From positions 1,810,736 to 1,874,735 of the forward strand of contig JANPWX010000619.1 in NCBI GenBank assembly GCA_024734555.1: a DNA stretch of 64,000 nucleotides. The letters are read 5' to 3'. The notes under the pieces were generated by a model that was not told where the DNA came from, did no database searches, and worked only from the letters and a program-made list of their open reading frames with translations. Below are positions 10,931-22,670 of the stretch, in pieces. The translations under genes were made by a program, and so were the position numbers. Each line of letters starts with the position of its first letter. Position 1 is the stretch's first letter. The stretch comes from Trochalopteron elliotii. Its lineage: Eukaryota > Chordata > Aves > Passeriformes > Leiothrichidae.

Positions 10931-13900
10931 CATACATATATGTGATACAAGTTATAGAAATAGAAGCTTTTATCACATTGCTTTAAACTTTAACAGGAAG
11001 TCAAGATTTACGTAGTAAATTCTTGTTAGTCCTGTACACTTGCAGCTCTCATGCAGTTTGACTGCAGACCATCTTTTGAAACTACCTGAGAGCTCTGGAT
11101 GCCAAGTGATCAGAGACAGTGTGTGTTGGGCCAGTTGGGTACTTTCCAGCCTTGTACTGATGTGAAGATGTTGCTGACTGTTAGGTGTTCCTACATTGTC
11201 CTATTCTCCTTCCATCATTGTGCTGAGATGGCTTTTAGACATATAAAGATCATAAAACAGAGCTGAAAACTTCAGAGAACTGTGCCACTTTAGTTGTTAA
11301 TGAAGTATTCTCATAGACTTGTCATCATTAATCTATATTACTTTATTTTTACATTACAAAATATACAGTTAAATATTAACTTCAAAGCATTTAACTAATT
11401 TTTCACCTTGCAAGTGAAGCTTTTTCTGTCACTTCGTTTTCTGCCACATAAACAGAGTAAAGAGCTCATAATCCAGAATTGCCATAAGCTCTCCCCAAAT
11501 CACTAGGGTACATCATCCATTTATTTTGTAAGTATTAAAGATTAAATACTTTGAAGATTAATTTAAAGACAGAAATGATAGCTGTATTTCATTGCAATTA
11601 TTTCTTTCAAGATTTGTATCAGTCAATCTTTCAGTAGTTATCTACGAATATTGTGGCATTCAGAAAGAGCATTTTGCTGAAATTCATGTTAGTTTTCTTC
11701 ACCAACGATGTGTGTGATATCCTTTCTAATTTCATTTGTAAGAGGGTAAATATTCTAGGTGATGGCCCCTTGGCCTTCACTGTGGTTTGAACTCTCAGTT
11801 GTAAAATGAATTGCACTAGTAAAATGGTTGTAGAAGACTAGTTGGCAGCTTGGACAGTGCATGTCTAAATGAAACAACACTGTCCAGTAATACAGGAACG
11901 TGGGTGCCATCTGGATGCTTCGTTTCCCTTCTTTTAGAGCAATATCTGCATAAATGTAAACAAGGCAAGATTTGCAATTAATATCCTGTATTAGCTGATA
12001 TGGTGGGAAAATTAGATAGGCATAAAGCCCTTTTTTGAATCTGTGAATGTATACCTTTTGGGGAGTTTTTTAAAAGAAAACAGTATCTTAATGTGCATTT
12101 GTTGCATGTATATGAATGTGAAACACTACTATATACATATAGTTTTTGTACACAGGTGACAGCCATAATTTTGTGTCCATATAAAATGCCAAAATTTGTG
12201 TAAAAGCAATGGTTAAAATGTAGTACCTGGAGAGATGCTAATGAAATACAATTGTTTCTCTTTATATTTCTGTCAAAATAAAAGAAGGATAATAGCTACA
12301 ACATAAGGATCTTATTTTTTGACCTTGAAGGTTTCTGAAAAACATGTTGTGCACTTTAACTTATTTAAATGCCATTAGTTTATGGCCTGCAATATCCAAC
12401 ATTTTAAAGTTGTTAATTAAGACTAATCATTGCGAAAAAGTATATGAGAGGATGAAAGTTTTTATTAGCTTTTTATAATGTGGCAGCAGGTCAAAACAGA
12501 GATTATCTACCATGATTCTAAAGTTCAATTTGGTCATTTAATTAATTGTGTGGAATGCCAACTTAAGTGTTAGCCCTATGCAATCAAAGAACTGTTTGTC
12601 TCCTGCATGAACTTTCAGGTTTTGTACGTTCTCAGTTGCTTATACCCATTATATATATTCTAAAAGTAATGTGTGTAGTCTGTCACGAATGCCAACCATC
12701 GCACATTTTTTGCTTAAGAGCAGCATTGGGATCAGCCTACTTTTCAATAACCAGGAAATTAGTTCTGTTTTGGGAATATCCACTAGGAAGATCAGAAGTG
12801 AGGTTACTGATAAGACCATGGGTATTGGTTTTTTACCACTTCCTGGCACTGCTATAGTTTCTTACTGCTTTTGAATAAAGATATTTATTTGAAATTGCTT
12901 GATTAAAAAAATAATCCATTGTTGTTCGTTCTGCCATCTGTTTTTGCATTTACAAGAGTACCATTAGCATAATTAACACTCTTTTTCTCCCAGTCTCTCT
13001 TACATTTCCATGTACTCCAGCTTATTTATACAATTTTAACTGAGGATACATTTTATTGTTAAATCATGGAATTGAGCTCATGTCTCTTGTTAAAAATCTG
13101 TCTTAAAGTATTGCCTTCAATTCTAAATCAGGCATATGGTAATGTTTAACTTAAAATTATATAAACCTGTTCTTTTACAAGCTTTAAAATGATGATATTG
13201 AGAGGGCGGGTAACTAGAAAATAATTTTCAAGAAGTATGCATTCACCTCTAGTACCTGTCACTTAAATTTTGCCTGATATGTTTATGCAGTGGCAGCACT
13301 CAGTCCTATAGGTCTTGTCCCTATGTAGTTTAAATAATAATAAAAAAAAATCTGAAACTGCAGCAAGGACGGCTATTGAGGGGTATGAGTGGTAACAGAA
13401 TGGACATTTCCACCATTACTTTGACGGAATATGACTGATTTGCTTTTTCACAAATTTTGGATGCAGAATTTACATCACCTCTTCTACAGAATGCCTCTCA
13501 AAGAAACCAATAATTCTTACCCCACACATACATTATTTTTAGCAAGAATCGAAGAGAATTATGCATTTAATTAATCAAACCCTAAATTTTTAGGAATTCT
13601 TGGATATCCAATGTCTGTATTTTCAATGACTTTAACTCACAAAGGCAAGGAGTAGTTTTCCTGTTTTAAGGTATACAAAGTTTTGTATGTGTGGTCAGTG
13701 CATACATGTATGAAGGGTATTTGGCACAGGCTACTCCATTTACAATCAGGTGTTTAATTTTTATACTGCTGTATTTCATTGGAAGCCAGCTGTCAAATAT
13801 CACATAAGTCCATGTAGTGTTTCAAAAAAGTGAGGTAATACATTCATTCAAATCATTAAGGTAACTTCTTTTTGGCTTTGTGGCATCTTCTGATTCCATT

Positions 13901-15124
13901 TTACTCCAGTCTCTTTTCATTCTCCTCAGCTTCCTGTTCAACACCTTCACCTGGGAGCATGTCTGTACCAAACAAATGCTGAGTCAGCACAAGTGCTGGT
14001 TTTCCAGGGCAGTATTAATTACGGTAATTAGACCTCATGCATTCTTTGCTATACTATGCAGTGTGGCTCCATCCTTAATCCCCCTTCTTCAGTCTCCTGC
14101 TCCATCCATCTACAACTCTTGCCCTCAGCTGCCTGAGCACTTGGGTAAAGGAGTCTGCTCACCATAATGCCAGGGTAAGCAGGGAGAGACTATTTCTTAC
14201 AACATGGAGGATGGAAACTAGAAGAGGAAGCCCAGGTGCTCCCAGTGATTATCTGGGGTTTATAAAAGCTGGCAGAAAATCAGATCTGCATAACAGCTTG
14301 CCAAACACTTGATGTATTCATAGTTTTTCCTTTACCTGGATCATTTTACTGCATGCCCTCTTATATAGCTTACTGTTCTTTTGGCAGTTTTTGTTCCATT
14401 TATTTTTGCTTAATGATTTTCTGCAAGGAGATTCTGTCTAGTGGTTATGGGGTTTAATAGAGTTGGGGTTCCTCTAAAACCTACATTACTTATCTCTTAG
14501 CCATGTATTCATAGCCATGTATGACAGTGAATGAAAATGAATGAAATATTCTGATGGACTGTTCCAGAAAGTTCCTGTTAAATAGGATTTTTTTCATAAT
14601 TGCATCCCTTCGGATTGACCATATAAATCTGTGGTATTTTTTATATAAAGTTAAATTTTTCAGAGTAGCATGTTACCTAGTGTTTAAGACATTGACAACA
14701 CATGAAACAATATCTGTCAGCTTTGATGGCCAAAACATGGATAGTAACATAGGCAGTGAGCAAGTGGTGGTGAAGAAGTAACATCAGATACCTGTTAAAG
14801 ACTGGAATTCTAGCTCTGTCTGGTAATATCTTCTTTCTTCTCCAGCACTCAGTTTTATTCCTTAGCCTGAAATTTTCTAGAGAAAAACATGTTTTTCTAT
14901 TTGTGTAGACATCAAGGTGCAATATAACTGCTCACCTTAAACACCAAATATGTCAGTATTCCACACAAAATGGTTAATTTAAGAGAAATTTTGCATCAAG
15001 ATTGAAAATCAAGACAAAGATGATGAATCTTGATGCCAAACTCAATGGCAAAAATTCTCGCTATTGGTCCAGAATAGTACTTCTTGCAGAATTGTAATCT
15101 CTGTTCTGGTCCACACATCAAGGG

Positions 15125-15670
15125 AGGTGATTCTCCCCCTACTCTACCCTCATGAGATCCTAGCTCAAATATTGCAGCTAGGTCTGAGGCACCCAGCATA
15201 AGAAAGATGTGAACCTATTAGAGCGGGTCCAGAGGAAGGACACAGAGATGATCAGAGGACTGGAGTACCTCTCCTACAAAGACAGGCTGAGAGAACTGGG
15301 GTTTGTTCAGCCTGGAAAAGAGAAGGCTCTGTGGAGATCACCTTTCAGAATTTAGAGGGAACATAAAAAAAAAGAGGGGGAGGGACTTTTTGTATGGGTA
15401 AATAGTGATAGAACAAGGGGGCAAGTTTTAAACTTAACGAGGAGATATTCAGATCAGATGTTAGGAAGAAATCCTTTACTGTGAGAGTGGTGAGGCACTG
15501 GAACAAGTTGTCCAGAGAAGATGTGGATGCTGCATGGCTGGAAATGTTCAAGGTCGGGGTTGGATGAGGTCCAGGACAATCTGGTGTAGTGGGGGGCATC
15601 CATGCCCATGGGGGTGACTTTGGGACTAGATGATCTTCAGGGTCTCTTCCCACTCAAGATATTCTATGAT
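15125..15670 (+). mobile_element. CR1 LINE 3' end
   Basis: The plus strand carries the classic CR1 3' region: GGAGGTGATTCTCCCCCTAC at about 15124, AGCGGGTCCAGAGGAAGGAC near 15222, CTCTCCTACAAAGACAGGCT near 15271, GTTAGGAAGAAATCCTTTAC near 15460 and the terminal TAGATGATCTTCAGGGTC near 15627. It ends with ATTCTATGATT at 15661-15671, the diagnostic CR1 tail repeat. It is 5'-truncated to about 550 bp and has a small purine-rich insertion or expansion (AAAAAAAAAGAGGGGGAGGG) near 15365. Homology may begin somewhat upstream, around 15015-15110, but becomes hard to follow. A 102-codon minus-strand frame across it is antisense to the element and is not a gene. Confidence 0.93.
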
Positions 15671-17541
15671 TGTCTTGCATTCTCCTTCACATTAGTGAGT
15701 TGCTATTGAGGCTATTTACAGTGAGAGATTCTCTCTATTCAGGCACTCAATGTCTTTAAGCATAGAAATACTTGGCTGTATGCCTAATATTGGCGTGTTT
15801 TTAAAATCTTGGTTTTAAACACCTCTTCTTGCAGTATGATGGATATTTCTTCAAAGTTTGCTCTTTGAATATTTATCAAGCTCTTCAGTTATCTAGACTT
15901 TTGCATTCTTATGAAATCAATGCCAAAGGTAGTGTTGATGTCTGACACTGTGTTGTACTCCTGGGTGGGAACTGTGGAAATAATAATGCTGCAAATCTAT
16001 GGAGAAATGTTAGTGTCTAACCTGATAGAATTGCAACAAACCATAACAAGCAAACCCATTCTAGGTTCAGGTAATAAACATTGCAGCTGAAGGAGGAAGA
16101 AAAAAGTGGGATTAGATGGGAAAGACCATTATTGTATCAAAATGATGCATCTGCAAGCTCCTTTCATGAGTGTTTTATGACTAGGCAAACACATTTTCCT
16201 GTTGGCTTCTGCAGTAAATGTTTCCCCTTTATTACTTGATAGCCACTTAGAATTTAGCCTGATTTTTAACAGTGCTAACATACAGTAGTAGGAAAATTTA
16301 TTTGAATAAAATAAAGCTACATTCTTGTAAACTGGAGTCATAATATTAATACTTAAAATACACAGCAACATGCTGGGAAAATGGGATAGTTATTTAGATA
16401 TATTATAAAATGTACCCCACTACTTTGATGTGATTCACTACTATTTCACCAAACCAATTTAACAGTCTCCTGTGGAGAGGGAATAGTGCAATTAAAATTA
16501 GTAACAGAGATTTTCACATTCATATATCTAATTCAGGGATGGGTGATAATGAATTAAATACTTTTTCCTTCTTCTGAAGTCAAATCAGTATTAAATGAAT
16601 CTGAGCTGGAATTCATATTTAAAGAGTGTGCATGCGTGCAATCTCAGTATCTGGGGACAGATTTTCACATGAGAAATAGGTGTTCCAGCTCATGTTTACA
16701 TGTTAGGTGTCTTTTTTGTTTGGTTGCATTTGCATTTTCTTCCATTAGATTTTTGAAAATCAAGTGAATGCATAACCTCAATTGCTAAAAAGTTAAATAA
16801 TTTTGCAGTATGCTGTTCTCCCAAAAAATAAGAACTTCCTGGGAAGAGAACTGCTGTCATTAAATTTGCCTTGGTCAAAAATTAAGGAAGGTAAGAGCAA
16901 AAGATTGATAGCCCTGGGAAAAGTGGTCTCTAGATGCTTGTTAATCAGACGCTGGAAAATCCAATGGATAATTCTCCAGGGTGAAGTGGCTAAATTTGTT
17001 TGTAGACATTATGAATAAGAAGCAGTTCTGAACTCATTACAAAGCAACATAAAAAAATAACAAGGATATGCTGTTTTCTATGTATCACATTACTCTGAGA
17101 AAAGCTCTCCAAAACACCAAACCCCAAGCCTCCTCCGCCGCTTCCCATAATAGACAAGGAAATTAGATACCACTTTTTAGGCAGATAAGTCAGTGTAGCA
17201 AGAGTCGCATTAACCCTTCACCCAACCACAGATTAAATAATAGTTGTATATTAGTAGGGGTTTATTGGTAAGATAATATCTTTGATAACTCCTACCGCAT
17301 CACTGAGTTTGAAATAAATGTGATCACTTTTGTTTCTCAATAAAAGCTTTTAAACAAGTGAATGAACAAACCAACCCGTGGCCCTGTGCTGATGGACTTG
17401 CCCTTGCAGATGGTATGTAAATACCAAAAAATGTAAATTATCCATTTGTTAGAGACCTGACCAGTAATGTGCTGATGAAGAATAGGAGTCAAAGCAACTG
17501 TGATTTAAGACAATTTTTTTTGTGTGTGCAGTGTTTCAATG
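15671..17541. other. AT-rich non-coding spacer
   Basis: No gene or repeat is recognised. Frames are below 82 codons with no conserved motif. The sequence is ordinary AT-rich unique DNA with scattered short homopolymers. Confidence 0.55.
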
Positions 17542-18647
17542 TGTGATGGTTTGATCTTGGCTGGATGCCAGGTGTCCACCAAAGCCACTCTGCCAACTCT
17601 CAAGAAGATATGGAGAGAAAACATAAGGAAAGGGTCATGGATCAAGATAAGGACAGGGAGAGATCCCTCACCAATTACTATCACAGGCAAAACAGGCTCA
17701 GTTTGGGGAAATAATTAATTAATTACCTATTAAATCAGATTAGGAAAGTGAGAAATAAAACCAAATTTAAAAAACATCTTCCAATCTCCTTCCTCCTTGC
17801 AGGACTTTACTTCCCAGTTCTTTACATTCTCACCCACAGTCATACAGGGGTATGGGGATTGGAGAGCTTCACTCAGTTTATCACGTGTTGTCTCTGTCAT
17901 TCCTTCCTCCTCAAGGGGAGGACTCCTCACATTCTTTCCTTGCTCCAGTGTCAGGTTCCTCCCATGGGAGACAGTCTTCCATGAACTTCTCTGATGGCAG
18001 GTCCCTCCCATCTGCTGCAGTTCTTCACAAACTGTCCCAGTGTGGGTCCTTTCCACGTGGTTCAGCCCTCCAGGAACAGGCTGCTAGAGCCTGGGCCCCC
18101 AGGAAACCTGCTTCAGCATTGGCTCCTCTCTCCATGGTGCTACCAGTCCTACCCAGAGCCTGCTCCAGCATGGACTTTCCATGGGGTCACAGCCTCCTTT
18201 GGGTACATCCCCCTGCTCTGATGTGCATTCCACCGGGGGCTGCAGGTGGATCTCTGTTCCATCATGAACGCCCATGGGCTGCAGGGGCACATCCTGTTTC
18301 ACCATGGTCTTACTATGGTGTGCAGGGGAATCTCAGGTCCGGTGGCTGGAGTACCTCCTTCCCCTCCTTTTTCACTGACCTTGGTGTCTGCAGAGTTGTT
18401 TTTCTCATGTATTCTCACTCCTCTTCTCTGGCTGCAATTTGCTTCTGCTTTCCCCTTGTTAACTCTGTAATCCCAGAGATGCCAACACTGTCACTGGAGG
18501 GCTCGGCCTTGGTGAGCGGCAGGCCTGCCTTGGAGCTGCTTGGCATTGGCTTCATCAGACACAGGGAAAGTTTCTAGGGGCTTCTCACAGAACTCACTCC
18601 TGTAGTTCCCCTCTGCTGCAAAAACCTGGCCACACAAGCCCAATATA
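17542..18647 (+). mobile_element. Long GC-rich solo LTR (avian ERV)
   Basis: It begins TGTGATGGTTTGATCTTGGC, followed by GGATGCCAGGTGTCCACCAA and GGACAGGGAGAGATCCCTCA (about 17651). I recognise these as the start of an abundant avian retroviral LTR. An AATAAAACC stretch follows near 17754. The middle (about 17940-18330) is an array of degenerate repeats of roughly 40-60 bp, each built around a TCC...CTGCAG...CTTC core. The right part includes TGACCTTGGTGTCTGCAGAG near 18376 and ends near CCCAATATA at 18647. At about 1.1 kb it is a full-length solo LTR with no retroviral genes beside it. Candidate 5-bp duplications, CAATG (17537-17541) and TTATG (18648-18652), agree at only three positions, so the right edge is not proven. 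It is clearly more GC-rich than its surroundings. The 241-codon frame at 17852-18577 comes from this GC-rich repeat content and is not a gene. Confidence 0.87.
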
Positions 18648-19018
18648 TTATGGGGTTCTTTTGGGGTATTTTACACTAGTTCCTGCATGTTGCTCATCCC
18701 TTTCTCACTGAACTGCAATATCTCATGTACACCCTAGCTTTATTGCCTGCTATATGAAGAAAGCAACACTTCATAGGAGAAATAATTTGTTGGACTTTAC
18801 TTTTAAAATATATATTGTAAACAGATTGCAGACATGACAACGCACATTCCTTTAAATGCCTTAAAGATGGAAGATAGTATTGTATTCTGTGTACTGATTG
18901 CTAACTTTTTTAACATTAAAAAAAATCTCATAAAACTTGCTTATTCTAAATGTGAGGGAAGGCTGATATCTTGTCCATATTAGAAGGAAGTCCTAAAGAT
19001 GGTTAATATGTTTAATCT

Positions 19019-19060
19019 AAACTGATTGTACTCATAACTAAACTGATTATACTCATATGA
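19019..19060. repeat. 21-bp imperfect tandem duplication
   Basis: Two adjacent copies of a unit starting AAACTGATT and containing ACTCATA (starts at 19019 and 19040) differ at only a few positions. It looks like slippage-type local duplication. Confidence 0.75.
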
Positions 19061-20056
19061 ATTCGGAAACTGTCTTTTAACTTACAATTTACTTTATAAC
19101 TGTGCCTTCTGCTGTGCTGATTACTGAATGAATGCTTAAGTTACTGAACAGGCTTGCATACTCCTATTTTCAGAAGAGATGTGAAAACTGAGGTGTCTGT
19201 GCATTTCACTTCAGCACAGAATGCCACAGGATGCAGAAGGCTAAGTGATAGAAAAGGGATTTCTGCAGTTCTGCAGGAGCTTGCTGTGAGACAGTGTGTT
19301 GCAAAGCGAGTATGGAAGTTAGGCAGTGGAAATGTTTAATAGATTTTTATGCTTTTAAAATGGAGGTCCCAGGTTTTATATGTTCCCGTGACTCAGCTTT
19401 GTTTTATAGCACCATGAAAAATCAGAGAACTTTAACCAAGAGTGTTAATCAAATGAAACCACATGCTTTAAATTATGCAAATGAGCCAGCTAAGACATGT
19501 GATGACATCTAGTCTCACATGCTTTCATGTACTGCATTGGCACTGTGCAAGACCCAGATGCTTTGTAATGTTATTATTTCCCATTTACCTGCAGTGTTGC
19601 CCTGAGGTTCTGAGAACTTTGAGTGCAGTAAGTTTTCTTTTCTCCATCCCTTTCTTTTCTTCCCATCACAAAGGTGATAAATCATAGTGACCTTCCTTGT
19701 AGTAAAGAAGAATGGGCAAGTCTTTATGCAGCTTCTGTCAATGCCATCCTTTCAGATTGCTGGAAGAGGTCACCAGGATCAAATATAGACATCTCCCACT
19801 AGAGTGGAGCATGTGACCTTGAACTTTTTCCCAGCACCTGCCAACCCATCAATAGCCAGTTTTAGGATACAGCCAGGCTGAGGTTACTGTAAGCTTTATG
19901 TTGAAAGCAGAGCTTTGAGCAAATGAGTGACCATTTATGTCAGCTGGAAAAGGCTTTAAATACAATTATACTGCTATGGTTTGCAGTCAAACTTTGAGTC
20001 TTGGTGAAGCCTGTGCATTTTGTGAGAGGGCTGCTGGATCTGGCTGTTAGGGACAG

Positions 20057-20089
20057 TTGTATAGTTTGGGGACTGATTGTATAGTTTGG
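20057..20089. repeat. Short direct repeat, 13 bp at 20-bp spacing
   Basis: TTGTATAGTTTGG occurs at 20057-20069 and again at 20077-20089. The two copies are identical over 13 bp with 7 bp between them, consistent with a small tandem duplication. Confidence 0.75.
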
Positions 20090-20379
20090 CTTCCTTGTCT
20101 CTGCCCATGCAGCAGATACAAGGTTTTTCTAGGTCCTTTTTGAGCATCCTTTAGCCTTGCACAGAGTGGGAGGAAAGGATTAGCCCTAAATTCCTGTGGT
20201 CATTTGTCTCATTTACTGATCTGCAGCATCACTTTTGATTCTGTTAGAAGTGCTGCTATTTAAATGTTTGATTTTCCCTATGCATGTGTTCATTTCAGCG
20301 AGCCACAAGACCCTTTCATTGCACTCATGTGATCGACAACAGAAGTGGTTCAAGGAATGAACCAAAGTTTACAGTCTGG

Positions 20380-21110
20380 TTCAGTAATTCATTAGTTTAA
20401 GGCAGTCTATTTATTGTCTAATTTGCTTACTTCAACTATTTTCTAATTGAAGGTATCTTTCTTGTATTGTAATTTACTGACTAATGTCAATTTTTACATG
20501 TCTGTATTGCAGCAAAACAATTATCGTAAAGCACAATTGCATTGTGTAAACAGTAATACTTAAGGCATTCCATTTGCCTGACTACATTAGAGTCCATTAA
20601 AATGGACTATTTAAAATGTGACTTTCTCCTTATTTTCTACCTTTTGATTGTCATTGTTTGCTCACTTATAAAGCGGTTTGTTGACACCAAATATTTTAAT
20701 AATTCCTTTGCAAGTCCTTATGCCTATGCCTTTGAGATGCTGCTATAGTAATTAAACTGTCTTTTAGTTGAAATGCTTGCAAAGCGTCCAGTTCTGTGCC
20801 TGGCAGCTGGTGATGCATTATAGAGACATTGAGCTAATCGATTAAAACCGCAGAGACATGGGAGTTGTCTGACAGCACTGTACTAGGATGAAATTAGTTG
20901 GAATTGCATGGTGAAATTAAGGGGAATGCAGGTGATTGCAGCCCTTCTGGGAGAATCCTGGGTGAGAGGGACACTGTGCACTGATCCCTGTGTAATTAGG
21001 ACAGCCATGTTTCAACAGTATTTCTAAAGTATTAAAATGGACTGGGTAAATCAGCAGGGTTGTTTCCAATGAACTTGGCATCCATCCACTGTGACTAAAA
21101 TAACATGAAA
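20380..21110. promoter_or_regulatory. Candidate conserved non-coding (enhancer-like) block
   Basis: This is an inference from texture, not from alignment. The stretch lacks recognisable transposon sequence and long homopolymers, and is dense in short motifs typical of developmental enhancers. These include the palindrome TAATCGATTA at 20835-20844, which has the TAAT-N2-ATTA form bound by dimers of Paired-class homeodomains. Further TAAT/ATTA cores are scattered through it. The 13-mer ATTAAAATGGACT appears at 20596-20608 and at 21031-21043. A perfect palindrome (AGTCCATT, two bases, AATGGACT) lies at 20591-20608. Single TAAT motifs are expected by chance in AT-rich DNA, so confidence is low. 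Confidence 0.3.
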
Positions 21111-21558
21111 TTTTTCGGCTGCTAGGAAATGTGAAATTGGACTAATTGTCTTCTAACTAGTCTGGTAGTGTGTTAGTCTGTTGCAGGTCAGGAGTATGAA
21201 TACTGCATGCTGTTAGGTCTGTCACTGGAGCTTAAGACACACTGCTATACAGAGTTTGTGGTATATAATTTTTTGGAATAAAGACAATGCAAGTATGAAC
21301 ATGAGCAGTCCATAAGGGCAGCTTGGATATACTAGTTTGTAAAACTGCCTGAAGGGTCTACTTTGAAATATTCTAAATGATACTCAAAGAGGCAGTCCTA
21401 ACCCTAGATGGTCGAGGTATAGACATTCCTTTTCAATTGGAACTTGCTTGGAACACAAATGCTAAGGAACTTATAAAATTGTTTTCTAGAAAAATCATGG
21501 TTAGCTTTTCTAGCTCAATGAATCAAAGTTCCACTCTGGCTCATACTACTCTTATAAT

Positions 21559-22234
21559 CATTCTAAGCAGTGCTGGCTGTAAAGGCGCCCACTTTCTACT
21601 GTGATTCTACATCTTGTCATTTCAATCTGGCAATACTGTTTGACTAAATTGTCCAGCAGCGTGGGTAGATGTGGAATGCCTGTTTTCAATAACAAAACCA
21701 ACACTACTACTGTGCATTCCACTTTAAAGCAAGAGAACAAAAGACTCTAGATACTACAAAAGAGGCCTCCTCCTGCCTTCTGGAGGTGCACAGGACAATG
21801 GGGACTGTCCTTTGAGGCCTCATGGAGACCAGGCCGCGCTCCCAGCTGTAGCACAAGGGTCCTTCAAAGGCTCATCTGCTGGAGCAATGCCAACTTCTCT
21901 CTCCCCCCTACTATCCCACAGCCTCCCTTCCCCAGAGCCAGGGGGGGCAGCAGAGGATGATGCCCTCCTAGGAATTTGTGACCCAGGTCTGATGGATTCC
22001 AGATGTTGCATTTCATGAGGGTTAATGCAAGGGGAGCTGATTACACTGGAGCTTGTCCTCTTGTTTTAAAGTGAAATGCACAGCACTAGCGCTGGTTTTG
22101 GTATTGAAGACAGGCGTTCCACATCTACCCACGCTGCTGGACAATTTAGTCAAACAGTATTGCCAGACTCAAATGAGGAGAAGTAGAATCACAGTAGAAA
22201 GTGGGCTCCTTTACAGCCAGCACTGCTTAGAATG
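21559..22234. repeat. Large inverted repeat: two 182-bp arms, 312-nt loop
   Basis: The left arm 21559-21740 and right arm 22053-22234 are reverse complements along their full 182-bp length without gaps. By eye there are about 16 mismatches, so roughly 91% identity. Shared landmarks include CTAAGCAGTGCTGGCTGTAA on the left and its complement at the right end, and AATTGTCCAGCAGCGTGGGT. The 312-nt centre (21741-22052) is more GC-rich than the flanks. It contains GAGGCCTC twice and a small AGGACA/TGTCCT stem. Homology falls off sharply at the inner ends; outside the arms there is at most weak similarity. I see no target-site duplication and no transposase, and I do not recognise the family. It could be a fold-back or MITE-like DNA transposon, or a local inverted duplication. 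A transcript through it would form a very long hairpin. Confidence 0.9.
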
Positions 22235-22633
22235 GCCTCAGAGTCACTCTGGATTTGGGTGTTAGTGGACATAGTTTTTACTCTGCACTTGTCTTGTACT
22301 CAGCCTAACTAGTCAGATCAAGCCACTACTGGAACTCAGTTTTCTCTTGTAATCAATTGTATATGAACTGGTACCAGAGACTGACAAACACAGTGACTTT
22401 TCAGAAACTGTCTTAATTTAATTTTGAATGCAACTTGTTTATGAGTTCTTTTTCAGAGTGTCTTACTCTTAAGATCCTATATTAAAAAAAATCTTACTTT
22501 GTTTTCAATTTCAATTCTGTGTTTATTTTGGAATGAGATGCAGCTAGGCAATAACACGTTTCGCTCTAACTAGCCAATATGTCCTCTCAATCCTACTGCA
22601 CTGAATGTTTATTTTGTAGCTGTTTTGATCGGC

Positions 22634-22670
22634 TGTGTGTGTGGGGGGGGGGGGTGTCTGTGTGTGTGTT
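22634..22670. repeat. (GT)n with a 12-G run
   Basis: An alternating GT tract is interrupted by twelve consecutive G residues at 22643-22654 and then continues as GT. It is low-complexity sequence, prone to slippage and able to form G-rich structures. Sequencing errors in the homopolymer length are also likely here. Confidence 0.85.

Larger units (their letters stand above)
7431..15124. other. Long AT-rich non-coding stretch
   Basis: I see no host gene. Overlapping frames at 9062-9546 (minus) fall in a purine-rich plus-strand segment and look like composition artefacts. The mutually overlapping frames at 12567-12874 on both strands have no recognisable domain. A perfect 10-bp palindrome lies at 10909-10930. 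The rest is unique AT-rich sequence with homopolymers. I recognised no well-preserved interspersed repeat in this 7.7-kb stretch, though old fragments may be hidden. Confidence 0.5.
18648..21558. other. TE-free non-coding stretch with a candidate conserved block
   Basis: I recognised no gene or transposon. Two short tandem duplications occur (near 19019-19060 and 20057-20089). The part from about 20380 to 21110 has many homeodomain-type TAAT/ATTA cores and reads like a conserved non-coding element; it is listed separately. Frames such as 19154-19687 are short and show no domain. Confidence 0.5.

Noticed and set aside
12567..12874. Two plus-strand frames and one minus-strand frame over the same 300 bases, followed by AATAAAG
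   Set aside because: Three competing frames with no domain, no splice context and no homology. The AATAAA is expected by chance in AT-rich DNA.
15345..15653. 102-codon minus-strand frame
   Set aside because: It is antisense to the plus-strand CR1 3' end, so it is incidental.
17852..18577. 241-codon plus-strand open frame
   Set aside because: It lies wholly inside the GC-rich solo LTR at 17542-18647. Its length reflects repeat content low in stop codons, and several other frames there are open as well.
17537..18652. CAATG/TTATG as target-site duplication of the 17.5-kb LTR
   Set aside because: Only three of five bases agree, so the duplication is not demonstrable and the right end stays approximate.
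22053..22265. Frame in the right arm of the inverted repeat considered as a small gene
   Set aside because: It begins at TTG, not ATG, with an in-frame stop a few codons upstream. Its resemblance to the left-arm frame follows from the inverted repeat itself.
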